Below the pieces are notes generated by a model. The model saw only the letters and a program-made list of their open reading frames with translations. It had not been told where the DNA came from and did no database searches. Shown piece by piece: positions 54,056-64,000 of a DNA stretch of 64,000 bases. Origin of the DNA: Megascapheus bottae (Eukaryota; Chordata; Mammalia; Rodentia; Geomyidae). Positions within the stretch are counted from its first letter, which is position 1. Each line of letters opens with the position of its first letter. The stretch covers positions 1,041,076-1,105,075 of the forward strand of contig JANJXV010000040.1 in assembly GCA_024803745.1 (NCBI GenBank), in the 5' to 3' direction. Made by a program: the position numbers and the translations under genes.

Positions 54056-54061
54056 GGAGCG

Positions 54062-54290
54062 GGGATACTGAGGCTTGAATTCAGTCTTGTGCTCTCAACT
54101 TGGTTTTATCTGCTCGAGACTGGCTCTCTTCCATTGAAGCCGCAGCTCCACTTGGGCTTTTTTGGTGGTTCCTTGGAAATAAACGTCTCACAGAATTGTT
54201 GTTTGTTTTTTTTTTTTTCCTCCCTGCTTTGGCTTGGCTTTGAACCTTGATCCTCAGATCTCAGCCTGCTGAGCTTGTTAGGCTTACGGG
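54062..54290 (-). mobile_element. Compound B1/ID-like SINE
   Basis: Followed by a G-run at 54290-54315. Confidence 0.8.
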
Positions 54291-54335
54291 GGTGGGGGGG
54301 GGGGTGGGGGGGGTGAGCGGTTTTGGTCAGGCTAA

Positions 54336-54336
<1 letters not shown>

Positions 54337-54382
<46 letters not shown>
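54337..54382. repeat. (CA)n microsatellite
   Basis: About 22 units. Confidence 0.95.
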
Positions 54383-54385
<3 letters not shown>

Positions 54386-54590
54386 TGGGGCCAAAGTGTG
54401 TGTCTGTTCCAAGCAACCAGGAAAGGAGAAAAGGATATTTTATATATATATATATATGGTTTGACTCAACTGGAAGAGGAAAAAGTGGGTGACCCCCCCC
54501 CAAGTCAGAGAGCACGCAGAAAGGGCTGGGCCTTCAGACTTGTGAGTTGGAGTGGAAAAAAAAACCCAAACTTTTCTTCCCTTCCGTCTG

Positions 54591-54593
<3 letters not shown>

Positions 54594-54643
<50 letters not shown>
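54594..54643. repeat. (GT)n microsatellite
   Basis: About 24 units. Confidence 0.95.
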
Positions 54644-54645
<2 letters not shown>

Positions 54646-54894
54646 ATGGTGGGGGGGGAATAACAGATCTGGCTCAGATCAGATTCCATTTTGGCTCCTC
54701 CCCGCCCCCTGGCGGTGAGATTTGGTCCTGTAGGGGGGGGAGCCATTCCCCCCCAACTCCCCACGCCCCACCAGTGAGCTTTTCCTCCCTCCATCTCCAG
54801 TTGAGCCCCACTTTTCCATTCTATGGGTCACCCGGGCAGTGGCCGGCTTGATTCACGTGTACTTCTAGAAGTTTCTTGGCAGCTCCTCCAGGTC

Positions 54895-55105
54895 TTGGGC
54901 TTTGAACTCAGGGCCTGGGCGCTGTCCCCCTGAGTCTCTTTGTCTTTCAAGGCTGGCCCTCTGGCATTCGAGCCACAGCGCCACTTGTGGTTTTTCTGGT
55001 GGTTCACTGGAGATCAGAGTCTCACGGACTTTTCTGCCCGGGCTGGCTTTGAACCGCCATCCTCAGATCTCAGCCTCCTGGGATGGCAGGCGCCCGGCTT
55101 GCAGC
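54895..55105 (-). mobile_element. Compound B1/ID-like SINE
   Basis: Full-length. Confidence 0.85.
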
Positions 55106-55479
55106 TCTTCTTTCTAAGGTTGGAATCTACCACATAATCTAGGATTATGTGGCTTGGATGTCTCCTGGGTGACTCAGTCTCTCTTCTGTGTTTCCTGCAC
55201 GTTTTGGTGGGCAGCAGCGACTCCCGAACTGTTTGCTCTGACTTACTCATTTTCCTCCACGGTTCCAGAGTCCTTTCTGGCTCGTGGTGAAATCTCTGTA
55301 AATAAGTCTTGGGTGGGGTTGCTGCAATAAACTGAACTTAGGAAAGAGACAAAAACAAGTGGGGGGGGGACAGAGGGGACACTGGCATATGATTGTGGTT
55401 CCATCTAAATCGTCATTCCAGTGCTCTGACCTCTTCCTCCTCCTCTTCCTCCTCCTCTTCCTCCTCCTTATTTTGCACC

Positions 55480-55665
55480 AGGGTCTGGGCTCTGTCCCTT
55501 AGCTTGATTCACTCAAGCCTGGCGCTCTAGCAGGTGACAAACAGCTCCACCTTCCAGCTTTTTGATGGTTCATTGAAGCTGGATTTTCCTGCCTGTCTGG
55601 CCTCTAACTCTCATCCTCATCTCTCAGCCTCCTGATTCGTTTAGGATGGCAGATGTGAAACCCCA
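55480..55665 (-). mobile_element. Compound SINE
   Basis: Preceded by a CCTCTT-rich run at 55430-55470. Confidence 0.75.
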
Positions 55666-55699
55666 GTGCCTGGCTGCTTCATAAGAAGCAGAAGAAGAA

Positions 55700-55888
55700 G
55701 GATCGGGGGTTTGGCCTAATGGTAGAGTGCTTACTTGGCATGCATGAAGACTGGGGTTCGATTCCTCAGTACGACATATATAGAAAAAGCCGGAAGTGGT
55801 GCTGTGGCTCAAGTGGTAGAGCTCTAGCCTTGAGAAAACCCAGGCACAGTGCTCAGGCCCTGAGTTCAAGACCCAGGACTGGCACACA
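55700..55888 (+). mobile_element. Double ID-like SINE
   Basis: GGCCTAATGGTAGAGTGCTT and GGGTTCGATTCCTCAGTACG mark the first half; inverted to the element just before it. Confidence 0.9.
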
Positions 55889-56264
55889 CACAGACTCTGC
55901 ATGCTGGCCAGGGTTGGAGAGTCAGACAGCTCTAGAATGCTGGTTTTGCTGATTGAGAGAAGACGTTGCATAAGATGAGGAAATGGATTCTCAGGAGAGA
56001 AGTCTCCCCTGCTTCTGTCTTGAGGCCAGCTACGTGGGGCCTCATGGCAGACCCGCGGCCTGTTGAAATACCTGCGGTCCACACCACCTATGTGCTTCGG
56101 CTTGTTGAGCAATGATGCAGAAGGAAGGATTCCTTCTGTATCTTCTAGATCTTTCCACAGCACCATGGAAACCTCACAAGTGTGTTCCTTCTCACTGCCC
56201 TTGGTGTCTGGAGTCTTACTAAACTCGGCTTAGCTACACGCGTGCGTGCGGGTGCTGGGGCTTG

Positions 56265-56490
56265 AACTTCAGGCCTCACCACTCTCTCCCTTGACTTTTT
56301 CTTTTTTGTCAGTGGTGGGTCTTGAACTCGGGGCCTCTTCAGCTCAAGGCTGGCGCTCTACCACTTGAGCCACAGCCCCACTTCCAGTTTTCTGGTGGTT
56401 CACTGGAGATCAGAGTCTCACGGACTCTCCTGCCCGGGCTGGCTTTGAACCGCGATCCTCAGATCTCCGTCTCCTGAGGAGCTGGGACTT
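56265..56490 (-). mobile_element. Compound B1/ID-like SINE
   Basis: Full-length. Confidence 0.85.
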
Positions 56491-56621
56491 CTCTCCCGCC
56501 GGCGGATGTCCTGCCACTGAGCCGGAGAGGGGGTTCTGCTTAATGGTCCCCCACAATCTGGTTGAGCAATTGCCTGCTATGCAGGGCTGGGGACACGTGG
56601 AAAATGCAAGGATGCTATCAA

Positions 56622-56838
56622 CCAAGAAAGAGGAGGAAGAGGAGGCAGAGAAGGGGAGGAGGGGGAGTGGAGTGGGGGAGAGGGGAGAAGGGGAGGAGGG
56701 AGGGGAGGGGGGAGTGGAGTGGGGGAAAAGGGAGAAAGGGAGAAGGAGGGGAGGAGGGGAAGGATGAGGAGGGATGAGAAGAGGAGGAGTGGGGGGGAAG
56801 GGAGAAGCAGGGGAGGGGGAGGGGGAGGAGGGCCTGGT
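56622..56838. repeat. GA-rich purine tract
   Basis: GGGGAGGAGG-type units on the + strand with sparse T interruptions (GGAGTGGAGTGGGGG). Confidence 0.9.
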
Positions 56839-57064
56839 CCAGGGTGAGGGGTTCCCTGGGCCAACCCCTGCCCTTCCCTTCCTGTGCGGTGACTCAGGCA
56901 GGAAGGGGAACTGTCCGGGGGCAATGGCCTGCCATCAGTGTAGGAGGTCAACAAACATGCTAGCCCTTGTCCTGCCCCCCCCCCCCGGCCATTCTCATCC
57001 CCTATGGGAGATGAGGTAGCGTTAGATGAGACCCTGGGTCCAGGGACGTCATAAGGGATGGGAC

Positions 57065-57275
57065 CACCCAGAGGCTGGCGGCTCACATCTGTCACCCCAG
57101 CCACTCAGGAGGCTGAGATCTGAGGATCGAGGTTCAGAGCCAGCCCGGGCAGGAAAGTCTAGGGGACTCTGATCTCCCTGTAAACACCCCAAAAAGCTGC
57201 AAGTTGAACTGTGGCTTAAAGCGCTGAGCAACAAAAAGCCAGGGACAGTGCCCAGGCCCCGAGTTTCAAGCCTCA

Positions 57276-57318
<43 letters not shown>
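57065..57318 (+). mobile_element. Compound SINE with (CA)n tail
   Basis: SINE to about 57277, then (CA)n to 57317. Confidence 0.85.
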
Positions 57319-57319
<1 letters not shown>

Positions 57320-57454
57320 AAACCCATCTTCAGAATAGCCAGCCAAAAGCAGGGCTAGAGGCATGGTTCAACTGGTAGAGCACCAGCCAAGAAATGGGTT
57401 GGGGGAGGCCCGTAATATTTATCAATCCTCATTTAAAAAAAAAAAAGTAAAAAT

Positions 57455-57645
57455 AGGGGCCAGGAGTTTGGCCTAGTGGTTAAAGTGCTTGCCTAGCATG
57501 CACGAAGACCCGGGTTCGATTCCTCGGTACCACATACATAGAAAAAAGCCACAAGTGGTGCTGAGGCTCAAGTGGTAGAGCTCTAGCCTTGAGAAAGTCC
57601 AAGGACAGTGCTCAGGCCCTGAGCTCAAGCCCAGGACTGGCAAAA
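57455..57645 (+). mobile_element. Double ID-like SINE, young copy
   Basis: Almost identical to 28352-28556. Confidence 0.93.
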
Positions 57646-57711
57646 AAAAAATTAAAGGAGTTTTGTTACCTAGTTTGCATTCATCTATGTGTGACTTCTC
57701 TTACCCATGTT

Positions 57712-57712
57712 T

Positions 57713-57771
<59 letters not shown>

Positions 57772-57772
57772 G
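57712..57772. repeat. (TTTC)n microsatellite
   Basis: About fifteen uninterrupted units. Confidence 0.97.
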
Positions 57773-58504
57773 CCTCTCCATTTATTTTGCTGTAACAAAT
57801 GGTGAGATTCATCTCAAAGCCCACAGTCCAGTTGTTGGCCCTGTCAACAGAAGGCCTGGTGATTCAAAGTTTGCTTATACAGTGGACAATGCAATGTAAA
57901 AGTGGAATTCTGACCAAACCCAGCCATACAACAACACCAGGAAACCAACGCATGCATCGGTTATCCTCAGCCCAGAAAACCAGGCTGCTTCCTAGAGGCC
58001 AAACCCGTTAAAAACAATGTCAGATGACTATCTTCACCTCGTGTGTGTGTGTGTGTGATTTCCTACACACGTTATGTGGGCATGGACACGTGTGTATTTG
58101 GTGGCAGTCTGACCTCCAACTCGTGATCCTCTTCCTTCAGCTTCCTGGGTGCTGGGGTTACAGTTGTGGGTCACTGTGCCTGGCTCAGAAACTCGGGGAG
58201 AAGGAAACCTACCCCCCAACCCCCAGAAACTTCAGGGCCTCAGATCAGGCCCTGCCCACACCTCGTGAGACAGTGCTCCGTCTGTTTCCAGGGCGCTCTC
58301 TGTGGTATTTGGTTACCATGGCCTGGGAATACAAACAACAGGGCTCCCTGCGGTGTCTGGTGGGTGGGGACGGGGTGGGGTGGAGAGGGGAGGAGAGGTG
58401 AGAACTCCCAGGGCCCCTGACCAGACGCCCTGGCATTCCAGCCACTCAGGAGGCTGAGATGGGAGGATCCCGATGAGAAGTCAGGGGGCAGGGGGTCTGT
58501 GAGA

Positions 58505-58505
<1 letters not shown>

Positions 58506-58549
<44 letters not shown>
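58506..58549. repeat. (CA)n microsatellite
   Basis: About 21 units. Confidence 0.95.
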
Positions 58550-58552
<3 letters not shown>

Positions 58553-58639
58553 AGGGAGGACGCTGATCTGGAGTGGATTCTCCTGGTTCTGGCCTTCTCC
58601 TTAGGAGCTACTCCTATGGGGAGCACTGGAGGCCGAAGT

Positions 58640-58932
58640 TTCCCCTCCCTCCCTCCCTCCCCCCTCCCTCCCCCTCCCTCCCGGCCTTCATTCTGGGCAG
58701 CCAGGAGCTGACCACCCTGGGTCTTGTGGACTGGACCAGGAATCGAACCCAGGGCTTTGCACACACCAGACCTCCCTCCCTCCTCTCCTCCCTCCCTCCT
58801 CTCCTCCCTCCCTCCCTTCCTTCTCTCCCTCCCTTCTCTCCCTTCCTCCCTCCTCTCTTCCCCCTCCTCTCCCTCCCTCTTCCCTCCCTCCTTCCTTCCC
58901 TCCCTCCTTCTCTTCCTCCCCTATGCTCCCCC
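58640..58932. repeat. (CCCT)n-rich pyrimidine tract
   Basis: Two blocks (58640-58684 and 58770-58932) split by about 85 bp of non-repeat sequence with a fragmentary ID-like B-box. Confidence 0.9.
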
Positions 58933-59394
58933 TTTCCTCCTGGACTCCATGCAGGACATTGCCCCCCCCCCCCATCTCACGTGTCCTCATGGTGATGTCT
59001 CCTCCCCTTCTCTTGGTTGGGGTGACCTTGACAATGGCGAGGCATTCTGGGAGTGTGTTTTCCCCACACCCCTGGTGCTGTGTTTTGGGGGGGATGTAGG
59101 GGTGGGGGCGGGGGTGTCTGGAGGGGTCCTGGCCCTGGAAACCAGGGAAGCTGGTTGTCCCAGGCCCCCCAAGGGACGTGGCCAGCTGGGTGTGGCTTGG
59201 TGGCAGGAAAGCCACAGTGGGCCAAGCTGGAGACTCACCTGCACCCCCTCCCTGCCGTGTGGTGAGTGCCTGGAGGTTGAGTCACGCTGGAGACTCAGAG
59301 ACAGCTGGAGTGGTGCTCTGAGTCAGGGTTAGATCGGGGCGTGTCGGTCTCTGAACTCAGCAGCCATTTTTGGGGGTGTTGCCACTCGTGGGGG

Positions 59395-59582
59395 TGGCCT
59401 CGGGGCCTGGGCGCTGTCCCTGAGCTCTGTTTTCTTTCTTGTTCCACGTGGAGCCACTCCCAGCTCGTTGGTGGGTTTCCTGGAGGTCAGAATCTCTGGC
59501 CTTCCCCATCCCATCCGGCCTGGCCTCCCAGCGCCATCCTCAGGCCTCGCCCTCCGGAGTGGCTGGGATGCCAGGTGTGATT
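59395..59582 (-). mobile_element. Compound SINE, diverged
   Basis: CpG-rich old copy. Confidence 0.65.
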
Positions 59583-59825
59583 CAAACAGAAAAGAAAACC
59601 CATCTGTCTGAACAAACATGCCATGATTCCCGCCTTTTGCTTCAGGATTCTTGGCCGGGGTGGGAGGCGCGGAAGTGCATTTATCCAGATGAAACCGGAC
59701 CTTCAGGAGACGGGGGTTTCTTTAATAAGAATAGCTTCAGAACTTGAGAATAATGAAAAAAGAAAGAAATGTCTAATTTGCGGCAGCTAGGAATTATTTC
59801 TTTCAGGCCCCAAACTACCGTTAAG

Positions 59826-60035
59826 CTGAGCGCAGTGACTCACACCTGGAGGCTGAGATATGAGGATCGTGGTTCAAAGCCAGCCTGGGCAGGAAAGTCT
59901 ATGGCATTCTGATCTCCAATGAACCAGCAAAACGCTGGAAGTGGTGCTGTGGCTCAAGAGTAGAGTGCCAACCTTGAGCTGAAGAGCTCAGGGACAGAGC
60001 CCAGGTCCTGAGTTCAAATCCTACAGTGGACAAAA
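59826..60035 (+). mobile_element. Compound B1/ID-like SINE
   Basis: Slightly 5'-shortened; A-rich tail at 60031-60045. Confidence 0.85.
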
Positions 60036-60299
60036 AAGAAAGACAGACAGAAGAGGGATGGAAATTCTTGACACCATCTGTATATCCTGGGCTGGTCCCT
60101 GGAGGACAGGAGCTTCTGTTCCCCCAAAGACACCCAACCCAGCTGAGGGGACCCCTGTACTTTCTCCACTTTATCCAATTGACCTTGGGGCTCCTTCACC
60201 TCCAAGAGCTGGGGTCTGGCGATGGCATCATCTCTCCCTGGTTCTGGCCCTGGCCGGCTGCTACCCCTCCACCCCTGAATCACCCTCCTGGGATACCTG

Positions 60300-60445
60300 G
60301 TACAGCTCTACCACAACGCCCCTGCTGGTTTTCTGGGGGTTCGTGGGAGATCAGAGTGTCCTGGACTTTCCTGCCTGAGCTGGCTTTGAACCGCGATCCT
60401 CACATCTCAGCCTCCTGAGTGGTTGGGGTGCCAGACCTGAGCCAC
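60300..60445 (-). mobile_element. Compound SINE, truncated
   Basis: B1-like half plus start of ID-like half. Confidence 0.75.
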
Positions 60446-61040
60446 CATTATTATTAAAAAGGGGTCTCTCCGAGCCTTCTCCCAGGGTGGGGTGTGAACA
60501 TCTCGGGGTACAGAGGAGACAGGACACACATTTGTGGATGGCGCTGTGTCTGGAGCTTAGCCTGGGAGATGTGAATTATTCATCCTCACGCTAGCAAGCT
60601 CCATGGGTCTTTCAGGAACCATAAACCCCAAGAAAGGAAAATAAATTCCAAGTGTGCTTTTTAAGCTTTTAATCACCATTATGGACCTTTTCTTTTTTTT
60701 TTTCCCCCCCATTTGGAAAACTTTGATATCGACATAATTATTCAAAGGAAAAGGACTCGGATGATAAACACATCGGCTGAATAGATTTTTTACACGATAA
60801 ACGCCCTATCTTCCCATCCAGTCTCTGGTGAAGACATCAAACATTGCAAGCCCCACCCCCTCCGCACCCCCTCAGACCATCCCCAAAGCCACAACTCCCC
60901 GAACCCCTACAACCAATGTGGACACTCTTTTAGAAATTAAGTCTAAACTAAGCAGTGACGAGGGGACAATAATCTCAACCATTCAAAGAAAAGGAGGTGT
61001 GTTTGCTACCTCTGTGAACTGTATTTCTTTCTGCATTCGT
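60446..61040. other. AT-richer, SINE-free intergenic block
   Basis: Non-repeat sequence between CD9 and VWF with AAATTCC, TTTAATCACC and ATAATTATTC motifs and two CTTTGAT/TTCAAAGG sites at 60721-60748. No exon seen; possible conserved noncoding element. Confidence 0.4.
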
Positions 61041-61042
61041 TT

Positions 61043-61262
61043 GGTTGTGGGCCTTGAACTCATGGCCTGGCCGCTGTCCCTGAGCTCTTCAGCTCAAGGG
61101 TATCGCCCTACCCCTGGAGCCATAGCCCCACTTCTGGTTTTCTGGTGGTTCAGTGGAGATCAGAGTCTCATGGGCTTTAGCAACCAGGCTGGCTTTGAAC
61201 TGTGATCCTCAGATCTCAGACTCCTGAGTAGCTGGGGTGACAGGTGGGAGTCACCCAGCCCG
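61043..61262 (-). mobile_element. Compound B1/ID-like SINE
   Basis: Full-length. Confidence 0.85.
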
Positions 61263-61299
61263 GCTAGCTTTTTACTTCTTTTTCTTTCTTTATTTTCTT

Positions 61300-61520
61300 G
61301 GTACAAGGCTGGCCCTCTACTATATGAGTCACACTTGTGTTCTCACTTGACTCTCTTGCACGGAGTTTTACCACTTGAGCCCCACCTTTAAGCCTGACAT
61401 TTTTGTGGTCCATTGGAGATAAGAGTCATTGGTCTCTAGTTTCTGCCTGGGTTGAGTTTGAACCTCCATCTTCCAAATCTTAACCTTGTGAAGTTAGGAT
61501 TACAGGCGTGAGCCATGGGA
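61300..61520 (-). mobile_element. Compound SINE, old
   Basis: B1-like half ends AGGATTACAGGCGTGAGCCA. Confidence 0.7.
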
Positions 61521-61969
61521 TCAGGCTTTCTTTCTAAGTTTAATTTCCATCCTCCCTCCCTCCCTCCCTCCTTCCCTTCCTCCCTCCCTCCTTCTGCAAA
61601 CAGAAAGGTAGGACATTCGTTCCCTGAATGGTGACTTAGCTACGCTCCCTCCCTGACTCCTCTGGGATTTTCCTGGAGTCCCTAAGTGGTGGGGGCTGGA
61701 GTTCTGGGGTACAGCCCTTAACCCCCAATCTCTACACTCCGGAGTGGGGATAGCTTCAAGTCCAAGTTCCTCACGGCCCTCCCCCTTCTGCCACTCACTT
61801 GCGGTTGGGTCAATAAACATTGTTCCTGGCCGGTTTCCATTCCCTTCCATTACATTTCCATTTCCCCATGGTGGCTTCCTGCCTCCCCCCGCCATGAAAT
61901 CAACTGTGCCTGGCACTCAAGCTCCGTGGCTGGCGCCTGCTGGCAGGACCTGTAAGATTCCCAGGTCCC

Positions 61970-62022
61970 CTCCCTCCCTCCCTCCCTCCCTCCCTCCCTC
62001 CCTCCCTCCCTCCCTCCCTCCT
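61970..62022. repeat. (CCCT)n microsatellite
   Basis: About thirteen units, joined to the tail of the SINE at 62030. Confidence 0.95.
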
Positions 62023-62029
62023 CTCTCAT

Positions 62030-62200
62030 ATTGGGTCTTGAACTCAGGACCTGGTCACTGTCTCTGAGCTTCTTTTGCCCAAGGCTGGCGCTCTACCACT
62101 TGAACCACAGCTCCACTTGTGGTTTTCTGCTGGTTCATTGGAGATCAAGAGTCTCACGGATTTTCCTGCCCAGGCTGGCTTTGAACCACGAGCCTTAGAA
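62030..62200 (-). mobile_element. Compound SINE
   Basis: Inverted pair with the + copy at 62213-62400. Confidence 0.8.
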
Positions 62201-62212
62201 TCAAGCTATAGC

Positions 62213-62400
62213 CAGACACCAGTGGCTCACGCCTGTCACCCCAGCTACCCCGAAGGCTGAGATCTGAGGACCACAGTTCAAATGCAGCCCTGGCAGGAAA
62301 ATCCCTGCCACTCTAATCTCCAACAAATGAGCACAAAGCTGGAAATGGAGCTGTGGCTCAAGCGGTAGAGAACCAGCCTGGGACACAAATGCTCCAGGAC
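62213..62400 (+). mobile_element. Compound B1/ID-like SINE
   Basis: Only 13 bp separate it from the inverted copy at 62030-62200, so the pair could form a long hairpin. Confidence 0.8.
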
Positions 62401-62789
62401 GGTGTCAGGACCCACGGGGCGGTGTGTGAGTCCGGCTGGCAGGCCGGGCAGGAAGGACAAAGCGACCCTGAGATCTTTCTTCTTCATCCCCACCATGTTG
62501 GCTAGTGTTGTCCCCAGACCCCATGTCTGTGTGGAAATCGGGTGCAGAGGGAGCTGGAGTGACTTCACCCCAACTTGAGGAACACAGGATTGGAAGTCTG
62601 TGTGAATGGGGAGACCCCCCAAGAGTCTGGGGGTGCGTGTGTGTGTGTGGGGGGGGGTGAGCCTTGGGGAACAGGCCGTGAACTGGTGAAGCCAGCTGTC
62701 AAAAGGTCTCCCTGCAAATGGCTCTGGGCTTTATCAAAGCTGGCAGTGTTTCTAATATCATTTCCTGGCATTGTTTCCCGGTGGTAATT

Positions 62790-63021
62790 AAGAACTGTTG
62801 GGGTATCTCATGGCTGGGGTGGCAGGAGGAAGGGGGGGCATTCTGTTTATCTCCCCTGCTGGAGAAACCCAGCAGATTTCTCTGGGCTACTTCAGGGCAG
62901 GGCAGTCCGGGGCTCAAGGCAGAGCTTTAGAGTCTGAGGCCCCCGGCCCGGGGCCTGGCCCAGGAGAGGCTGTTTCCGTGGGCCGTGGAGATTGGTGTGT
63001 CCTCCCTGTTCTCAGCAGAGG
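62790..63021 (+). other. VWF: VWF exon 1 (5' UTR), approximate start
   Basis: Blocks TTTATCTCCCC, GGGCTAC, CAGTCCGG and TGGAGAT occur in the same order as in the human VWF first exon as I recall it. A donor G|GTAGGT follows at 63022. The transcription start is estimated. Placement next to exon 2 and divergent to CD9 supports it. Confidence 0.65.
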
Positions 63022-63202
63022 GTAGGTGTGATTTCTTTTCCCCACCTTTTGGAAGAAGAGCTGTCATAGATGGTGAGAGGATTGGGGGGGGGTTCCTACT
63101 TTTGGGGGGGATACAGGATGCAAAAGAAGGGTTTTGTTGGAAAGGGAGAGACAAAGCCAGGGCGGTTTGTACCCTGGTTTTCCTGTTTCTGTAGGGCCTA
63201 TG

Positions 63203-63235
<33 letters not shown>

Positions 63236-63236
63236 T

Positions 63237-63405
63237 TGCCAGTTCTGGGCCTTGAACTCAGGGCCGAAGACCTGGGTTCGATGCCTCAGTACCACATACA
63301 CAGAAAAAGCCAGAAGTGGTGCTGTGGCTCAAGTGGCAGAGCTGTAGCCTGGAGAAAACCCAGGGACAGTGCTCAGGCCCTGAGTTCAAGACCCAACACT
63401 AGAAA
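63237..63405 (+). mobile_element. Double ID-like SINE with inverted ID fragment
   Basis: A reverse fragment (63237-63264) abuts a + element (63265-63405); their ends are complementary. Confidence 0.85.
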
Positions 63406-63489
63406 AAGAACTATTACTGGGTGTGATTGGGTGATCAAGAAGTCTGGGGGGTGATCTGGTGGCGGAAGGGGTTGACCCCATTAGTCTGC

Positions 63490-63620
63490 GGGTTTTCTGG
63501 GGGGTTCACTGGAGATCAGAGTCTCATGGACTTTCCTTCCCCGGCTGGCTTTGAACCGTGATCCCCGGATCTCAGCCTCGTGAGGAGCTGGGATGCCAGG
63601 CGGGAGTCTCTGAGCCTGGC
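63490..63620 (-). mobile_element. Compound SINE, 5' part, next to VWF exon 2
   Basis: B1-like half and start of ID-like half; its outer end forms the region 20-50 nt before the exon 2 acceptor. Confidence 0.8.
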
Positions 63621-63641
63621 GTGGCTTTTGCGTTTTTGCAG

Positions 63642-63696
63642 ATGGCCCCTGATGGGCTCACCAGAGCCCTGCTGGCGCTGGCTGTCACTGTGTCAG
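63642..63696 (+). CDS. VWF: VWF exon 2: start codon and signal peptide
   Basis: Von Willebrand factor is the large secreted glycoprotein of endothelium and platelets that bridges platelets to collagen and carries factor VIII. This exon runs from acceptor TTTTTGCAG directly into ATG, and reads MAPDGLTRALLALAVTVS plus one base before the donor GTGGGT: 55 nt, the same length and phase as human VWF exon 2. The peptide is a typical signal sequence sharing M.P....LLALA with human. Only the first 18 codons are in the window; the remaining fifty exons lie to the right. Synteny and orientation (head-to-head with CD9) agree. Being so short, it would be ambiguous without that context. Confidence 0.82.
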
Positions 63697-64000
63697 GTGG
63701 GTTGGGCAGCGTCCCCTCCTCTTCCTCCCCTCCCCCCCCTCCCCAGCCCCTCTGCCCCATTTGACTTTCAGGGTCACCGATCGTCTTCTGTGGAGCTCCT
63801 ACAGAGCACTCGGCTGCTGACTCAGTTTCCCCAGAACCCAGGTCTTTGTCTGAAATTGTCCGCGTGACCAGTGGCTTCCAGGACGGGATGCGGGAAGGGG
63901 AGATGGGGATTATTCGTTTAGGATGGAGGGCCTGTGCCAGCGCCCAGGACCCCCAGAGCCCGGAGTAGAGGGCAGGCCTGTGGCTCCAGGCCAGCTCTCT
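63697..64000 (+). other. VWF: Start of VWF intron 2
   Basis: Pyrimidine-rich at 63708-63760, then ordinary sequence. VWF exon 3 is not recognised before the window ends. Confidence 0.6.

Larger units (their letters stand above)
63022..63641 (+). other. VWF: VWF intron 1
   Basis: About 620 bp with an (ATT)n run (63203-63236), an inverted pair of ID-like pieces (63237-63405) and a reverse compound SINE (63490-63620) reaching to within about 20 nt of exon 2. Confidence 0.7.

Overview
This is a mammalian genomic window, almost certainly from a rodent. It holds parts or all of four neighbouring genes that are also adjacent on human chromosome 12p13.31: TNFRSF1A, PLEKHG6, CD9 and VWF. All are split into exons with GT/AG junctions, and the joined exons read as close orthologues of the human proteins. 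About seventy copies of a compound SINE fill the introns and intergenic space. One type is a B1/Alu-like half joined to an ID-like tRNA-derived half; the other is a double ID-like element. As far as I remember, this pair is typical of heteromyid rodents (kangaroo rats and pocket mice). The family-level call is inference.

Layout. 1-3060 (+): the 3' part of TNFRSF1A (exons 4-10), running out of the left edge. 3100-15700 (-): the whole coding region of PLEKHG6 in 14 coding exons, tail-to-tail with TNFRSF1A. 15700-31800: intergenic, dominated by tandem arrays (a 77-bp GC-box unit, a 56-bp CCAAT/GC-box unit, a 3.3-kb VNTR of 21-22-bp units, a 68-bp CACGCCC-rich unit, a C-rich tract and a CATC array). 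31815-52070 (-): complete CD9, eight exons encoding 226 residues. 52080-62790: CD9 upstream region and intergenic space. 62790-64000 (+): the 5' end of VWF, with noncoding exon 1 and the 55-nt exon 2 that encodes the signal peptide, in divergent orientation to CD9.

The genes do not form a pathway or operon. TNFRSF1A is the TNF receptor, PLEKHG6 a Rho-family exchange factor, CD9 a tetraspanin and VWF a haemostatic glycoprotein. They share only conserved synteny. No prokaryotic, viral, CRISPR or mobile-gene system is visible. What is unusual is the density and composition of tandem repeats: several arrays repeat promoter-like motifs (CCAAT boxes, GC boxes, CACGCCC, GCGCATGC), several introns consist mostly of one repeat with non-B-DNA potential, and spacing between genes is much shorter than I recall for human. 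Most of the very long open frames in the window are artefacts of these repeats.
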